Source: a bacterium
Lineage (GTDB): Bacteria > Patescibacteriota > Patescibacteriia > Patescibacteriales > Patescibacteriaceae
Length of the DNA stretch: 64,000 nt
NCBI GenBank assembly: GCA_029570385.1
Contig: JAKPXD010000015.1
Span: forward strand, 1-64,000
Direction: 5' to 3'
Shown here in pieces: positions 17,011 through 25,584 of the stretch (position 1 is the first letter of the stretch; each line of letters opens with the position of its first letter). The translations under genes and the position numbers were made by a program. The notes under the pieces were generated by a model. It did not search any database and was not told the DNA's origin. It saw only the letters and a program-made list of their open reading frames with translations.

Positions 17011-19353
17011 ATGAAACCAGCTCGCAAAGCCTCGCGTTTTTGGCGGCGGCCATCTCGGTCTTCTTGGCCGGAGACTATTATTCAGGTAGTTATATCGGCC
17101 ATCTGTTTATTGTTGCCCGGATTATTTATTAATTTTAGCTGGCAGGGCGCCAATTTAGATCGTCTTTATTTATTAGCTCTGTTAGTTATTATTGGTTTAG
17201 CCGCTTGGCTCGCCAAGGTTTTGTCGGCCGGTTCTTTGAGTTGGCGCTGGCGTCGTTTTGATTGGTTAGCTATTGCCTCCTTGTTAGCCGTTTCTTTAGC
17301 GACTATTTGGAGTCCAGCTTGGCGTAATAGTTTATTTGGTGGTTATGGTCAACCGATGCGTAGCTTAGTTTTTTTCTGGTTGCTGTTCTTCTTGTATTTA
17401 TTAGTAGTGAATAATTGGTCAACTAAGCTTCGTCAATGGTGTTGGCTGGCCATCTTAATTAGCTTTAGCTTGATTGCTATTTATTCAGTTTGCCAGTTAT
17501 TTGGTTTATTCATTATTCCTTTGGCTTTTACTAAAACGGTCGGTTTCAATCCAATTGGTTCATTATCTAATCTGGCTTTATTTTTAGCAGCGGCCTTGCC
17601 ATTATTTTTGTTAGCTATTGATCACAGTGACGACTTTGTTCCTGCTCCGAGCCACAAAACACGATTAATTTGGAATATTTGGCTAGGTCTAGCCATTGTC
17701 GCCACTTTAGTTGCTTTGGCCGCCTTGGGTTCTTTTACTATTTGGCCCGTTGTTATTTTAGGCCTTTTGATTGTTTTGATTTTTGGCCTTAGCCGTTTAG
17801 TTAAATTAACTCGCTGCCAATTAATAGCTACCGTTGGCGCCTTGGCCATCAGTTTTGTTTTATTGGTTTTAGGTAATTTGGGTTGGTTGAAATTAGCTTT
17901 GCCGAGCGAGGTCAGTTTATCGCGCGATTTTTCTTGGCAGATTGCCAAGGCTAGCTTGGCTCATCATCCGATTTTAGGTACCGGGTTAGCTAGTTTTAAT
18001 AGCGCCTTTAGTCGTTTTAAGACAGTTGATTTCAATGCTGCCGTTTTGTGGAACTTAGACTTTGATTTACCGGCCAGTTGGCTCTTTGAAAGCTTAGTGG
18101 TGGTTGGTGGTTTGGGAACTTTATTGGTGTTGACCGGATTAATTTGGGGGCTAATTATAGCCTGGCGTCGACTTTTAACGGTTAAGACTGATTTAGAATT
18201 TGAAGATGTTAATTTTGGTGTTGGTCTCTTGGCTGCCAGCATGGTTTTATTGGTTGGCGGCGCTCTTTTACCGGTTGGCAATAGCTTGCTGCTCATTTTT
18301 GGTTTGTTGTGGATATTGTTGATGGTGGTTACCTATCAGCGTCTTCGCCGCCTACCAACTTGGTCTTGGCGACAGGCCGGCCAGCATTCCGGCGCTATTT
18401 GGACGGCCGGAGTTATTATCGTGGTGATTGCTTTATTATCTAGCTTAACTTATCTTAGTAAAATTTATTTAGCCGATATTATTGCCGGTCGAGCGGTTAA
18501 GAATTCTTCTACCGATCAGCAGATTAGTGGAGTGGCTGCTGCTCAGCGTTTAGCTCCATGGCGTGAAATGTATGGTTTTAGTTTGGCTCAATTATCTTGG
18601 GTTAAAGCCAATCAGATTGCCGAGGCCGCGGCTGGTGCTACCAGTACTGAGGCTCTAGCGGCGCAAAATCAGGCTCAAGCCTATGCTCAACAAGCTAAGC
18701 AGTTTTTGGATCAAAATGCTAAATTAATTCAAAATCAACCAGCCGGTCTCAAGACGCTAGCTGCGCTTTATGAGATGATTGGCGATTTTGATGGTTCTAT
18801 GGCTACGCAACAGCGTTTAATCGCTATTGATCCGAATAATCCTTGGCCGCAGGCTAAATTGGCTCAACTCAAAGTGGTTATGGCTTATCAGGCTTCAACC
18901 AAAGAAGATAAAGATAAGCTGGTTGAAGAGGCGTTATCTGGTTATCAGCGAGCTTTAACTTTAAAACCAGGCTGGGCTGAGGCTTATTTTTATCGCGCCA
19001 ATCTTTATCAGGCTATTCAAAAGTTCTCCGAGGCTACTGACGACTTAGTGCAGGCGGTTAATTATTCTAACGGTTCGCCAGATTATCAGCTCGCCTTAGC
19101 TCAATTATTAAATGAGCGAGCTAAAGTTGAAAGCGATAAGAGCGCTGATTTCCGATTGCAAGCCGAGCAATTGGCTAAAGGTATTTTAGCCAGTGATTCC
19201 AACAACATTAATGCTTTATATGTTTTAGCGATAATTTATCGTGATAGTGGTCAAACTGATTTAGCTCGTCAGACTGTTCAAGACTTGCTGTCTAAAGCTC
19301 AGGACAGTGACAAATCAATTATTCAGCAACAATTTGCCGATCTCTTGCCATAG
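17011..19353 (+). CDS. O-antigen ligase-like membrane protein with TPR tail
   Basis: 780 residues in two parts. The first about 485 hold roughly a dozen membrane helices with a Wzy_C/WaaL-like region (ILGTGLASFNSAFSRF near residue 325, followed by a large external loop). The rest, after the last helix, is an extracytoplasmic repeat region of TPR type (for example KPGWAEAYFYRANLYQAIQKF). Such proteins join or polymerise lipid-linked glycans, or glycosylate proteins, on the outer face of the membrane. The TPR part could recruit protein partners (inference). A second, shorter relative lies at 30273-31745. Confidence 0.8.
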   Translation: MKPARKASRFWRRPSRSSWPETIIQVVISAICLLLPGLFINFSWQGANLDRLYLLALLVIIGLAAWLAKVLSAGSLSWRWRRFDWLAIASLLAVSLATIWSPAWRNSLFGGYGQPMRSLVFFWLLFFLYLLVVNNWSTKLRQWCWLAILISFSLIAIYSVCQLFGLFIIPLAFTKTVGFNPIGSLSNLALFLAAALPLFLLAIDHSDDFVPAPSHKTRLIWNIWLGLAIVATLVALAALGSFTIWPVVILGLLIVLIFGLSRLVKLTRCQLIATVGALAISFVLLVLGNLGWLKLALPSEVSLSRDFSWQIAKASLAHHPILGTGLASFNSAFSRFKTVDFNAAVLWNLDFDLPASWLFESLVVVGGLGTLLVLTGLIWGLIIAWRRLLTVKTDLEFEDVNFGVGLLAASMVLLVGGALLPVGNSLLLIFGLLWILLMVVTYQRLRRLPTWSWRQAGQHSGAIWTAGVIIVVIALLSSLTYLSKIYLADIIAGRAVKNSSTDQQISGVAAAQRLAPWREMYGFSLAQLSWVKANQIAEAAAGATSTEALAAQNQAQAYAQQAKQFLDQNAKLIQNQPAGLKTLAALYEMIGDFDGSMATQQRLIAIDPNNPWPQAKLAQLKVVMAYQASTKEDKDKLVEEALSGYQRALTLKPGWAEAYFYRANLYQAIQKFSEATDDLVQAVNYSNGSPDYQLALAQLLNERAKVESDKSADFRLQAEQLAKGILASDSNNINALYVLAIIYRDSGQTDLARQTVQDLLSKAQDSDKSIIQQQFADLLP

Positions 19354-19356
19354 GCT

Positions 19357-21135
19357 ATGTCCCCAATGACCGCTAACCAATTACGGCAAAAATTTTTAGA
19401 TTTTTTTGCTTCTAAACAGCACGCTATTATTCCCAGCGCTTCACTGGTGCCGGATAATGATCCGACCGTTCTTTTTAACACGGCCGGCATGCAACCGTTG
19501 GTGCCGTATTTATTAGGAGAAGCTCATCCGCTCGGTCGGCGCCTGGCTAATGCCCAGAAATGTTTGCGCACTGATGATATTGATGAAGTTGGTGACACCA
19601 CTCATCTGACTTTTTTTGAAATGCTTGGCAATTGGTCGCTTGGCGATTATTTCCAACAGGAATCCATTACTTGGAGCTGGGAGTTCTTAACATCACCCCA
19701 ATGGCTAAATCTGCCGCCAGATCGGTTAGCAGCCACTGTTTTTATTGGTGATCAGCATGCGCCTTTTGACCAAGAAGCTTATCAGCTGTGGCAAGAGGTT
19801 GGCTTGCCAGCGGAGCGTCTAGCCAAATTAGGCAAGAAAGATAATTGGTGGGGTCCGGCCGGTCAGACAGGACCTTGCGGCACGGATACGGAGATTTTTT
19901 ATTGGACCGGCTCTGAGCCAGCACCGGCAGCTTATAATCCGTCAGATAAGCGCTGGGTAGAAATTTGGAATAATGTCTTCATGTCTTATAATAAGCAGGC
20001 TGATGGCAGTTTTCAGCCATTAGCTCAGCGTAATGTTGATACTGGCTTAGGGTTGGAACGAGTATTAGCGACGCTGAATAATCAGCCTGATATTTATTTG
20101 AATGATATTTTTCAACCGGCTATAGCTTATTTAGAACAAGTCAGCGGCTTGTCTTATACTAACAATCCCAGACCACTCCGGATTATTGCCGATCATCTGC
20201 GTGCCAGTATTTTTTTGTTGGCTGATGAAAAAGCGATTACTCCGAGCAATAAAGATCAAGGTTATGTTTTGCGTCGTCTGATTCGTCGGGCGGTGCGCTT
20301 GGCCCACAATTGGCCGCGTTCAACTGATGAAGTCTTAGTCGGCGTCGCTGAATCAATTATCCAATCAATGGGTTCAGCTTATCCGGAATTAGTCGCTAAG
20401 CATGATTTTATTGTTAATGAATTAAAAAAAGAAGTTACTAAATTTCAAGTGACATTAAATCGCGGACTCAAGGAGCTACAGCGCTTAATTGAAACCGGTC
20501 AGCCGATTAGCGGTGCTGAGACTTTTATGCTCTATCAAAGTTATGGTTTTCCTTTAGAAATGACTAAAGAAATCGCTAGAGAGTCGGGCCGTCAAGTTGA
20601 TGAAGTTGGTTTTCAATCAGAGCTAGTTAAGCATCAAGAATTATCACGCACTGCCGCTGCCGGTAAGTTTAAGGGCGGTTTAGCTGATGATTCGGTTGCA
20701 ACTACTCGTTTACACACAGCTGCCCACCTTTTATTGCAGGCTTTGCGTCAAGTTCTCGGGACTGATGTTTACCAGCGGGGCAGCAATATTACGACTGAGC
20801 GCTTACGTTTTGATTTTTCTTATCCAGACAAAATGACCGCTGAGCAAATCAGTCAAGTGGAGGCAATCGTTAATCAGCAAATCGCGCTAGAATTACCGGT
20901 TGCTTGCCAAGAAGTTTCGTTAGATGAAGCTCGTTGTCAAGGAGCGATGGGTATCTTTGACGCTAAATACGGGGAAAGGGTTAAGGTTTATACCATTGGC
21001 TCTGAGTCGCCATTCAGTCAAGAAATCTGTGGTGGCCCTCATGTCCATAATACTGCCGAACTCGGCCATTTTCGGATTATTAAAGAAGAAAGTAGCAGTG
21101 CTGGTGTTCGGCGGATTAAAGCTATTTTAGAATAA
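19357..21135 (+). CDS. alaS: Alanyl-tRNA synthetase (short form)
   Basis: Charges tRNA-Ala in the cytoplasm. The class II catalytic domain is intact (FNTAGMQPLVPYL, KCLRTDDID, THLTFFEMLGNWSLGDYF, GLGLERVLA). An editing domain follows with HTAAHLL (HxxxH) near residue 453 and CGGPHVHNT for the CxxxH half. The chain ends at RRIKAILE, 592 residues, so the usual oligomerisation and C-Ala segment (about 250 more residues) is absent. Short AlaRS is common in CPR (from memory). It starts 3 bases after the preceding gene and is followed 3 bases later by galE. Confidence 0.93.
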   Translation: MSPMTANQLRQKFLDFFASKQHAIIPSASLVPDNDPTVLFNTAGMQPLVPYLLGEAHPLGRRLANAQKCLRTDDIDEVGDTTHLTFFEMLGNWSLGDYFQQESITWSWEFLTSPQWLNLPPDRLAATVFIGDQHAPFDQEAYQLWQEVGLPAERLAKLGKKDNWWGPAGQTGPCGTDTEIFYWTGSEPAPAAYNPSDKRWVEIWNNVFMSYNKQADGSFQPLAQRNVDTGLGLERVLATLNNQPDIYLNDIFQPAIAYLEQVSGLSYTNNPRPLRIIADHLRASIFLLADEKAITPSNKDQGYVLRRLIRRAVRLAHNWPRSTDEVLVGVAESIIQSMGSAYPELVAKHDFIVNELKKEVTKFQVTLNRGLKELQRLIETGQPISGAETFMLYQSYGFPLEMTKEIARESGRQVDEVGFQSELVKHQELSRTAAAGKFKGGLADDSVATTRLHTAAHLLLQALRQVLGTDVYQRGSNITTERLRFDFSYPDKMTAEQISQVEAIVNQQIALELPVACQEVSLDEARCQGAMGIFDAKYGERVKVYTIGSESPFSQEICGGPHVHNTAELGHFRIIKEESSSAGVRRIKAILE

Positions 21136-21138
21136 TTT

Positions 21139-22146
21139 ATGGATAAGCTAACTATTTTAATAACCGGCGGGGCTGGTTATATCGGTTCACATGCCGTTAA
21201 ATTATTTTTAAGCCGCGGCTATCGGGTGGTAGTTTTTGATAATCTGTCTCGCGGTTGGCGGCAGCCGCTAGATATTTTAGCGCCGCTAGGCGATTTGGTC
21301 TTTGTTCGTGGCGACTTAACTAAAACTGCCGATTTGGACCAACTTTTCGCTAATTATAATTTTGCCGGCGTGCTCCATTTTGCCGCTCTGTGTTTGGTTG
21401 ATGAATCAATGTCTCAACCGGAGCGTTATTTTTATAATAATGTGGTTGGCAGCTTGAATCTGCTGGAGCAACTGCGTCAACATGGTTGTCCCCCGCTTAT
21501 ATTTTCGTCGACTTGTGCCGTTTATGGGGAAAGTCAATATTTACCAATTGACGAACAACATCCAACTAATCCAACCAATCCTTATGGGGAATCTAAATTG
21601 ATAGTGGAAAAAATGATTCAGTGGTATGGTTCGCAACACCAGCTGCCCTATGTTATTCTGCGTTATTTTAATGTTTGTGGAGCGGATAGCCAGGGTTTAA
21701 TCGGCGATAGCAAGAAACCTAGCCAGTTATTGATGCAGAATGCGGTGCGTGGCGCTTTGAATATTGAGCCATTTGCTTATACTTGCGGTCAAGTAGCCAC
21801 ACCGGATGGCACACCGATCCGTGATTATATTGACGTGGAAGACTTGGTGGCTGCTCATGCCGCTGCTTATGACTATTTAGTGGCGGCCGGTTCTAGTCAG
21901 ATTATTAATTTAGGCAATGGCCAAGGCTATAGCGTTAAAGAGATTGTTAGTGCCGTCGAAACTAATCTTCACTGCCAACTAGTTAAAGCTCAGGCACCAA
22001 CTCGTCTCGGTGAGTATGCTAATGTTTATGCTAATAATTCCAAGGCCAAGCAATTACTAGCTTGGCAGCCCAATAAAAGTTTAGATGATAGTATTGCTAG
22101 CTTAACCCGCTGGTATAAAAAATTTCCTAATGGTTATCAGTTTTAG
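21139..22146 (+). CDS. galE: UDP-glucose 4-epimerase
   Basis: Interconverts UDP-glucose and UDP-galactose (or the N-acetyl forms) for surface glycan synthesis. The extended SDR signs are complete: ITGGAGYIGSH for NAD near residue 7, SSTCAVYGE with the catalytic Ser/Thr, and the YxxxK pair in NPYGESK. RYFNVCGAD and a late GNGQGYSV also match GalE. The 335 residues are full length. It ends just before the promoter of the infA operon and supplies precursors for the many transferases in this window. Confidence 0.93.
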   Translation: MDKLTILITGGAGYIGSHAVKLFLSRGYRVVVFDNLSRGWRQPLDILAPLGDLVFVRGDLTKTADLDQLFANYNFAGVLHFAALCLVDESMSQPERYFYNNVVGSLNLLEQLRQHGCPPLIFSSTCAVYGESQYLPIDEQHPTNPTNPYGESKLIVEKMIQWYGSQHQLPYVILRYFNVCGADSQGLIGDSKKPSQLLMQNAVRGALNIEPFAYTCGQVATPDGTPIRDYIDVEDLVAAHAAAYDYLVAAGSSQIINLGNGQGYSVKEIVSAVETNLHCQLVKAQAPTRLGEYANVYANNSKAKQLLAWQPNKSLDDSIASLTRWYKKFPNGYQF

Positions 22147-22159
22147 ATTAGCTAAGAGT

Positions 22160-22175
22160 ACATCTTGACAGATGT
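22160..22175 (+). promoter_or_regulatory. Perfect dyad over the -35 box: possible operator
   Basis: ACATCT-TGAC-AGATGT is a perfect 6-bp inverted repeat with a 4-base centre. It overlaps the TTGACA of the infA promoter (22165-22170), where a bound dimeric regulator would block RNA polymerase. No regulator can be assigned. Confidence 0.4.
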
Positions 22176-22193
22176 CGACTTTGCCTTTATAAT
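22165..22193 (+). promoter_or_regulatory. Consensus sigma70 promoter of the infA ribosomal operon
   Basis: TTGACA (22165-22170), exactly 17 bases, TATAAT (22188-22193): all twelve consensus bases match. Transcription should start near 22200, about 85 bases before the infA ATG. Confidence 0.85.
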
Positions 22194-22230
22194 TAGACCA
22201 TATTTACAAATTAAATAGTCAGACATAGCG

Positions 22231-22262
22231 ATAATTTATCAGTTTTTGGCTTGATAAATTAT
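22231..22262 (+). promoter_or_regulatory. Leader hairpin upstream of infA
   Basis: ATAATTTATCA (22231-22241) and TGATAAATTAT (22252-22262) form a perfect 11-bp stem with a 10-base loop GTTTTTGGCT, within the expected mRNA leader and 22 bases before the start codon. A short T-rich stretch follows, so it could act as a weak attenuator, a protein-binding site for autoregulation, or an RNA-stability element. Confidence 0.5.
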
Positions 22263-22284
22263 TTTATGTTAGTAAAAATAATTA

Positions 22285-22524
22285 ATGACCAAAGCTGTTA
22301 ATGAAACCAACGCGTCCAAAAATTTCCTAGAGTGTGAAGGGGAAATTTTAGAATTGATGCCTGGTTTAACCTTCAAGGTTCAGTTAGAAAATGGCCACGA
22401 ATTATTAGCCCACTTGTCAGGCAAGATGCGGATTAACAAGATTCGTTTAGCGCCAGGCGATCGGGTGCGCCTAGAGATCAGTCCTTATGATTTGACTAAG
22501 GGGCGGGTCATTTACCGTCTCTAA
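22285..22524 (+). CDS. infA: Translation initiation factor IF-1
   Basis: A 79-residue S1/OB-fold protein that binds the ribosomal A site during initiation. The segment CEGEILELMPGLTFKVQLENG and the core HLSGKMRINKIRLAPGDRV (each a family landmark) are clear, with a final KGRVIYRL. There is no SD ahead of the ATG. It heads the ribosomal/RNA polymerase operon, as in many bacteria, but without the usual secY-adk-map genes just before it; galE is there instead. Confidence 0.95.
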   Translation: MTKAVNETNASKNFLECEGEILELMPGLTFKVQLENGHELLAHLSGKMRINKIRLAPGDRVRLEISPYDLTKGRVIYRL

Positions 22525-22540
22525 TTAATGTAGAGCAAGT

Positions 22541-22654
22541 ATGAAAGTGAGAGCTTCAGTTAAAAAAATCTGTAAAGATTGTAAAATTATCCGCCGATTT
22601 GGTCGGGTGCAAGTGATTTGTAAAAATCCCAAGCACAAGCAACGGCAGGGTTAG
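22541..22654 (+). CDS. rpmJ: 50S ribosomal protein L36
   Basis: A 37-codon gene starting [14 protein letters not shown] and ending KHKQRQG. The zinc ligands C11, C14, C27 and H32 are present, so it is the zinc-binding (C+) form. L36 sits in the large subunit near the peptidyl transferase region. It lies between infA and rpsM, 16 bases after infA, the conserved order. Confidence 0.95.
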   Translation: MKVRASVKKICKDCKIIRRFGRVQVICKNPKHKQRQG

Positions 22655-22672
22655 TTTTAATTTTATATTTAT

Positions 22673-23065
22673 ATGGTAGTACGTATAGCGGGCGTTACCC
22701 TGCCCAATGATAAACGGATTGAAGTCGCTTTGACTTATATTTATGGCATCGGTCCGACTAAGGCGCGGAAGGTTTTAACTGCCGCCAAATTAAGTCCCGA
22801 TATCCGCACTAAAGATTTAAGCGAAGATCAGGCTAATCAATTACGTATTTTGATTGAAAAAAATGAACGGGTGGAAGGTGATTTGCGTCGCGAAGTCGGC
22901 GGCAATATTAAGCGCTTAAAGGATATTAATACCTATCGCGGTTTGCGCCATAGTCGCAATTTGCCGTGCAATGGCCAGAGAACCAAGACTAATAGTCGGA
23001 CTGTCCGCGGCAATCGCCGCCAGACCATGGGTTCCGGCCGTAAGCCGACCGGTCAGAAGACCTAG
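22673..23065 (+). CDS. rpsM: 30S ribosomal protein S13
   Basis: Binds the head of 16S rRNA and contacts the P-site t[23 protein letters not shown] at the N-terminus, YGIGPTKA (helix-hairpin-helix), and [19 protein letters not shown] are family signatures, ending in a basic [11 protein letters not shown] tail. The 130 residues are slightly longer than average. Confidence 0.96.
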   Translation: MVVRIAGVTLPNDKRIEVALTYIYGIGPTKARKVLTAAKLSPDIRTKDLSEDQANQLRILIEKNERVEGDLRREVGGNIKRLKDINTYRGLRHSRNLPCNGQRTKTNSRTVRGNRRQTMGSGRKPTGQKT

Positions 23066-23092
23066 TTTCAAGTAATTAATGAAGTTGTTTTT

Positions 23093-23647
23093 ATGACTGA
23101 CGAACAAAAAAAGGTGGCCGAAGAGATTGTGACTGCAACAACGGCGGCTCCGACAACCACTGCTGATCAGCCAGCGCCAGCCGCTACCGGTCCGGTAATG
23201 GAAGAGTTGCCTGATGAAATCAAGAAAAAATTGGAAAAGAATAAAGCCAATCGTTTGGCTGCTACTAAGAGCAAGCGTCGCCGCCGCAAAACTGAGCGGA
23301 CTTTGACTGTCGGTTCGGCTTATATTAAGTCCACCTATAATAATACTATTGTTACTATTACCGATGAAAATGGTGATGTTGTTTCTTGGGCTAGTGCCGG
23401 TTTAGCCGGTTTTAAGGGCCCAAAAAAGTCTACTCCATACGCTGCTCAGATTATTACCAGAATTGCTGTTGAGCGAGCCAAGGAAATGGGTTTGACCGAT
23501 GTTAGCGTTTTTGTTAACGGTGTCGGTACTGGTCGTGAAGCAGCGGTCCGAGCGCTCAATGCCAATGGTTTAGTAGTGACTTCTATTAAAGATGTGACGC
23601 CAGTACCTCACAATGGCTGCCGTCAACGCAAACCCCGTCGGGTCTAA
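23093..23647 (+). CDS. rpsK: 30S ribosomal protein S11 with N-terminal extension
   Basis: Platform protein of the small subunit. The S11 core begins near residue 74 ([18 protein letters not shown]) and runs through [19 protein letters not shown] and [17 protein letters not shown] to the end [17 protein letters not shown]. The first 60 or so residues are extra: an Ala/Thr/Pro-rich acidic stretch followed by a Lys/Arg block ([11 protein letters not shown]). Standard S11 has about 129 residues; this one has 184. The extension is probably disordered and may contact rRNA or neighbouring proteins. Confidence 0.95.
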   Translation: MTDEQKKVAEEIVTATTAAPTTTADQPAPAATGPVMEELPDEIKKKLEKNKANRLAATKSKRRRRKTERTLTVGSAYIKSTYNNTIVTITDENGDVVSWASAGLAGFKGPKKSTPYAAQIITRIAVERAKEMGLTDVSVFVNGVGTGREAAVRALNANGLVVTSIKDVTPVPHNGCRQRKPRRV

Positions 23648-23667
23648 TTATTGTTTGTAATCTCCGT

Positions 23668-24303
23668 ATGTCCAAATACTTAGGTTCAGCTTGTAAATTG
23701 TGCCGTCGTGAAGGCGAAAAGTTAATGCTCAAGGGTGAGCGTTGCAGTTCCAGCAAATGCGCCCTAGCTAAGCGTAATTTTCCGCCTGGTTTTCATGGTC
23801 CCAAGGGTCGTCCGCGGCAATCGGAATACAGCTTGCAATTGCGCGAAAAGCAAAAAGCCAAGCGGATGTTCGGCTTGCTGGAAAAACAATTCCATTTAAC
23901 TTTCTTAGCCGCCAAGAAACAGGTTGGCGATGCTGGTGAAAATTTAATGCGTCTTTTAGAAATGCGTTTGGATAATGTTGTTTATCGGGCCGGTTTTGCT
24001 GATTCTCGCTCCAAGGCTCGCCAGTTAGTGGCTCATGCTCATTTTACCGTTAATGGTCGTCGAGTGGATATTCCATCTTACCGCGTTAAGTCTGGTGATA
24101 TTATTAAAGTTAAAGCTAGCCAGCAGCGTAATAAGATTTTTAACGGATTGGGCGAGAAATTATTAAAGAAAAATTTTCAAGCCCCAGGCTGGTTATTTTT
24201 AGAAGTTGCTGATTTAGAGGTTAAGGTTTTACATGAACCTAAGCCAGAAGATTTGGAAAAAAATATTAATACTCAGATGATTGTTGAGTTCTACGCTCGT
24301 TAA
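23668..24303 (+). CDS. rpsD: 30S ribosomal protein S4
   Basis: Primary 16S rRNA-binding assembly protein, and a translational autoregulator in some bacteria. The N-terminal part has a four-cysteine zinc knuckle (C9, C12, C26, C31), so it is the C+ form. The S4 RNA-binding fold is seen in LEMRLDNVVYRAGFADSRSK and VNGRRVDIPSYRVK. It is full length at 211 residues and ends in the typical QMIVEFYAR. It lies between rpsK and rpoA, the usual order. Confidence 0.96.
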   Translation: MSKYLGSACKLCRREGEKLMLKGERCSSSKCALAKRNFPPGFHGPKGRPRQSEYSLQLREKQKAKRMFGLLEKQFHLTFLAAKKQVGDAGENLMRLLEMRLDNVVYRAGFADSRSKARQLVAHAHFTVNGRRVDIPSYRVKSGDIIKVKASQQRNKIFNGLGEKLLKKNFQAPGWLFLEVADLEVKVLHEPKPEDLEKNINTQMIVEFYAR

Positions 24304-24331
24304 TTTTTAGCTCAAATTTAAAACATCCATT

Positions 24332-25195
24332 ATGGAAAAAATTGCTTTACCACAAAAAATAACTGTTTTGCCAGGCAACCAGCCCAATGAAGAGTTGATT
24401 GTTGTTGAGCCGTTCTTTCCAGGCTATGGCACAACTATCGGTAATGCTTTGCGACGAGTGCTGTTGTCTTCTTTGCCGGGTGCAGCTGTGGTCGGGGTCA
24501 AGATTGCTGGCGCTGATCATGAATTTATGGGTCTACCTGGTATCCAAGAGGATGTTTTAGCTATAGTTTTGAATTTGAAAAAATTGCGATTACGGATTTT
24601 TAGCGATGAGATTTGTAAGCTCACTCTAGAAGTTAGCGGTCAGAAAGTGGTTACCGCTGCCGACATTACTCCTAATAGTCAAGTGGAAATCGTCAATCCA
24701 GATTTGGTTTTGGCCAATCTGACCACTAAGGAAGCCAATTTGTCAATGGAGATTTTTGTTAGCAATGGTCGTGGTTATGAAATGGTGGAGAATCGTCTCA
24801 AAACTAAGAAAGAAATCGGCTATATTGAGATTGATTCCATGTATACGCCAGTTATGGCCGCCGGTTTAACTGTGGAAAATGTTCGTGTCGGCAATATGGT
24901 TAATTGGGATAAGTTGATTTTGCGTATTTTAACCGATGGCACTACCTCGCCACATCAGGCCTTTGTCGATGCTAATGATATTTTAATTAGTCAGTTCTCT
25001 GCTTTAGTTAATTTGCCTGAAGAGGACAATGCGGACACTGCTCAAGTTGCTGATCAGCCGGCTGGAGAGACGGAGGATATAGTTGAGACCGACGATGTCC
25101 AAGAAGAAGTCAAGAAACCTAGTAAGAAACCGGCCGCCAAGAAAGAAGTTGCCGCTAAGCCAGCCAAAAAGCCAACCAAGGCTAAAACTAAATAA
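24332..25195 (+). CDS. rpoA: RNA polymerase alpha subunit lacking the C-terminal domain
   Basis: Scaffold for RNA polymerase assembly. The N-terminal domains are complete: PFFPGYGTTIGNALRRVLLS (dimer helix), VVGVKIAGADHEF, GIQEDVLAIVLNLK, and LTVENVRVGNMVNWDKL through SPHQAFVDANDIL. After about residue 230 the normal helix-hairpin-helix alpha-CTD is missing. In its place is an acidic linker (EEDNADTAQVADQPAGETED) and a Lys/Pro/Ala tail ending KPTKAKTK. The domain that reads UP elements and contacts activators is thus absent, so regulation should rely on core promoter sequence or other contacts. 287 residues. Confidence 0.95.
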   Translation: MEKIALPQKITVLPGNQPNEELIVVEPFFPGYGTTIGNALRRVLLSSLPGAAVVGVKIAGADHEFMGLPGIQEDVLAIVLNLKKLRLRIFSDEICKLTLEVSGQKVVTAADITPNSQVEIVNPDLVLANLTTKEANLSMEIFVSNGRGYEMVENRLKTKKEIGYIEIDSMYTPVMAAGLTVENVRVGNMVNWDKLILRILTDGTTSPHQAFVDANDILISQFSALVNLPEEDNADTAQVADQPAGETEDIVETDDVQEEVKKPSKKPAAKKEVAAKPAKKPTKAKTK

Positions 25196-25226
25196 TTTTT
25201 ACATTAAAGAGTTTTAAGGATATTGT

Positions 25227-25574
25227 ATGCGTCACCGAAATAAAGGTATAATTTTAGGTCGCTTGAAAGGTCCGCGTGAAATGATGTTGCGCAATTTAGC
25301 CTCTAGCGTTCTGATGCACGAATTTGTTGTCACCACCAAGGCCAAGGCCAAGGCCGTTCAGCCGATGGTTGAGCATTTATTAACTATAGCTAAAGTTGGT
25401 GATTTGACTGCTCGGCGCAGTTTAATGGCTGTTTTGCCGCAAGCTGAAGCTGTAACCAAAGCCTTAAGCCTAGCTGAACGCTATCAGTCTAGAAATGGCG
25501 GCTATACTCGCCTGACCAACCTTGGACCGCGTCAGGGTGATGGAGCCGAGCAGGTTCGTCTTGAATTAGTTTAA
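25227..25574 (+). CDS. rplQ: 50S ribosomal protein L17
   Basis: Large-subunit protein near the exit tunnel. MRHRNKG at the N-terminus, LGRLKGPREMMLRNLASSVL, VTTKAKAKAVQPMVEHLLT and YTRLTNLGPRQGDGAEQVRL are the L17 hallmarks. It has 115 residues, the minimal bacterial length. It follows rpoA as in most bacteria. Confidence 0.95.
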   Translation: MRHRNKGIILGRLKGPREMMLRNLASSVLMHEFVVTTKAKAKAVQPMVEHLLTIAKVGDLTARRSLMAVLPQAEAVTKALSLAERYQSRNGGYTRLTNLGPRQGDGAEQVRLELV

Positions 25575-25584
25575 GTGTTTGTTT

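Noticed and set aside
17622-18296. Two minus-strand open frames inside the O-antigen ligase-like gene
   Set aside because: Lys/Thr/Pro-rich products with no domain, produced by the codon pattern of the real gene on the other strand.
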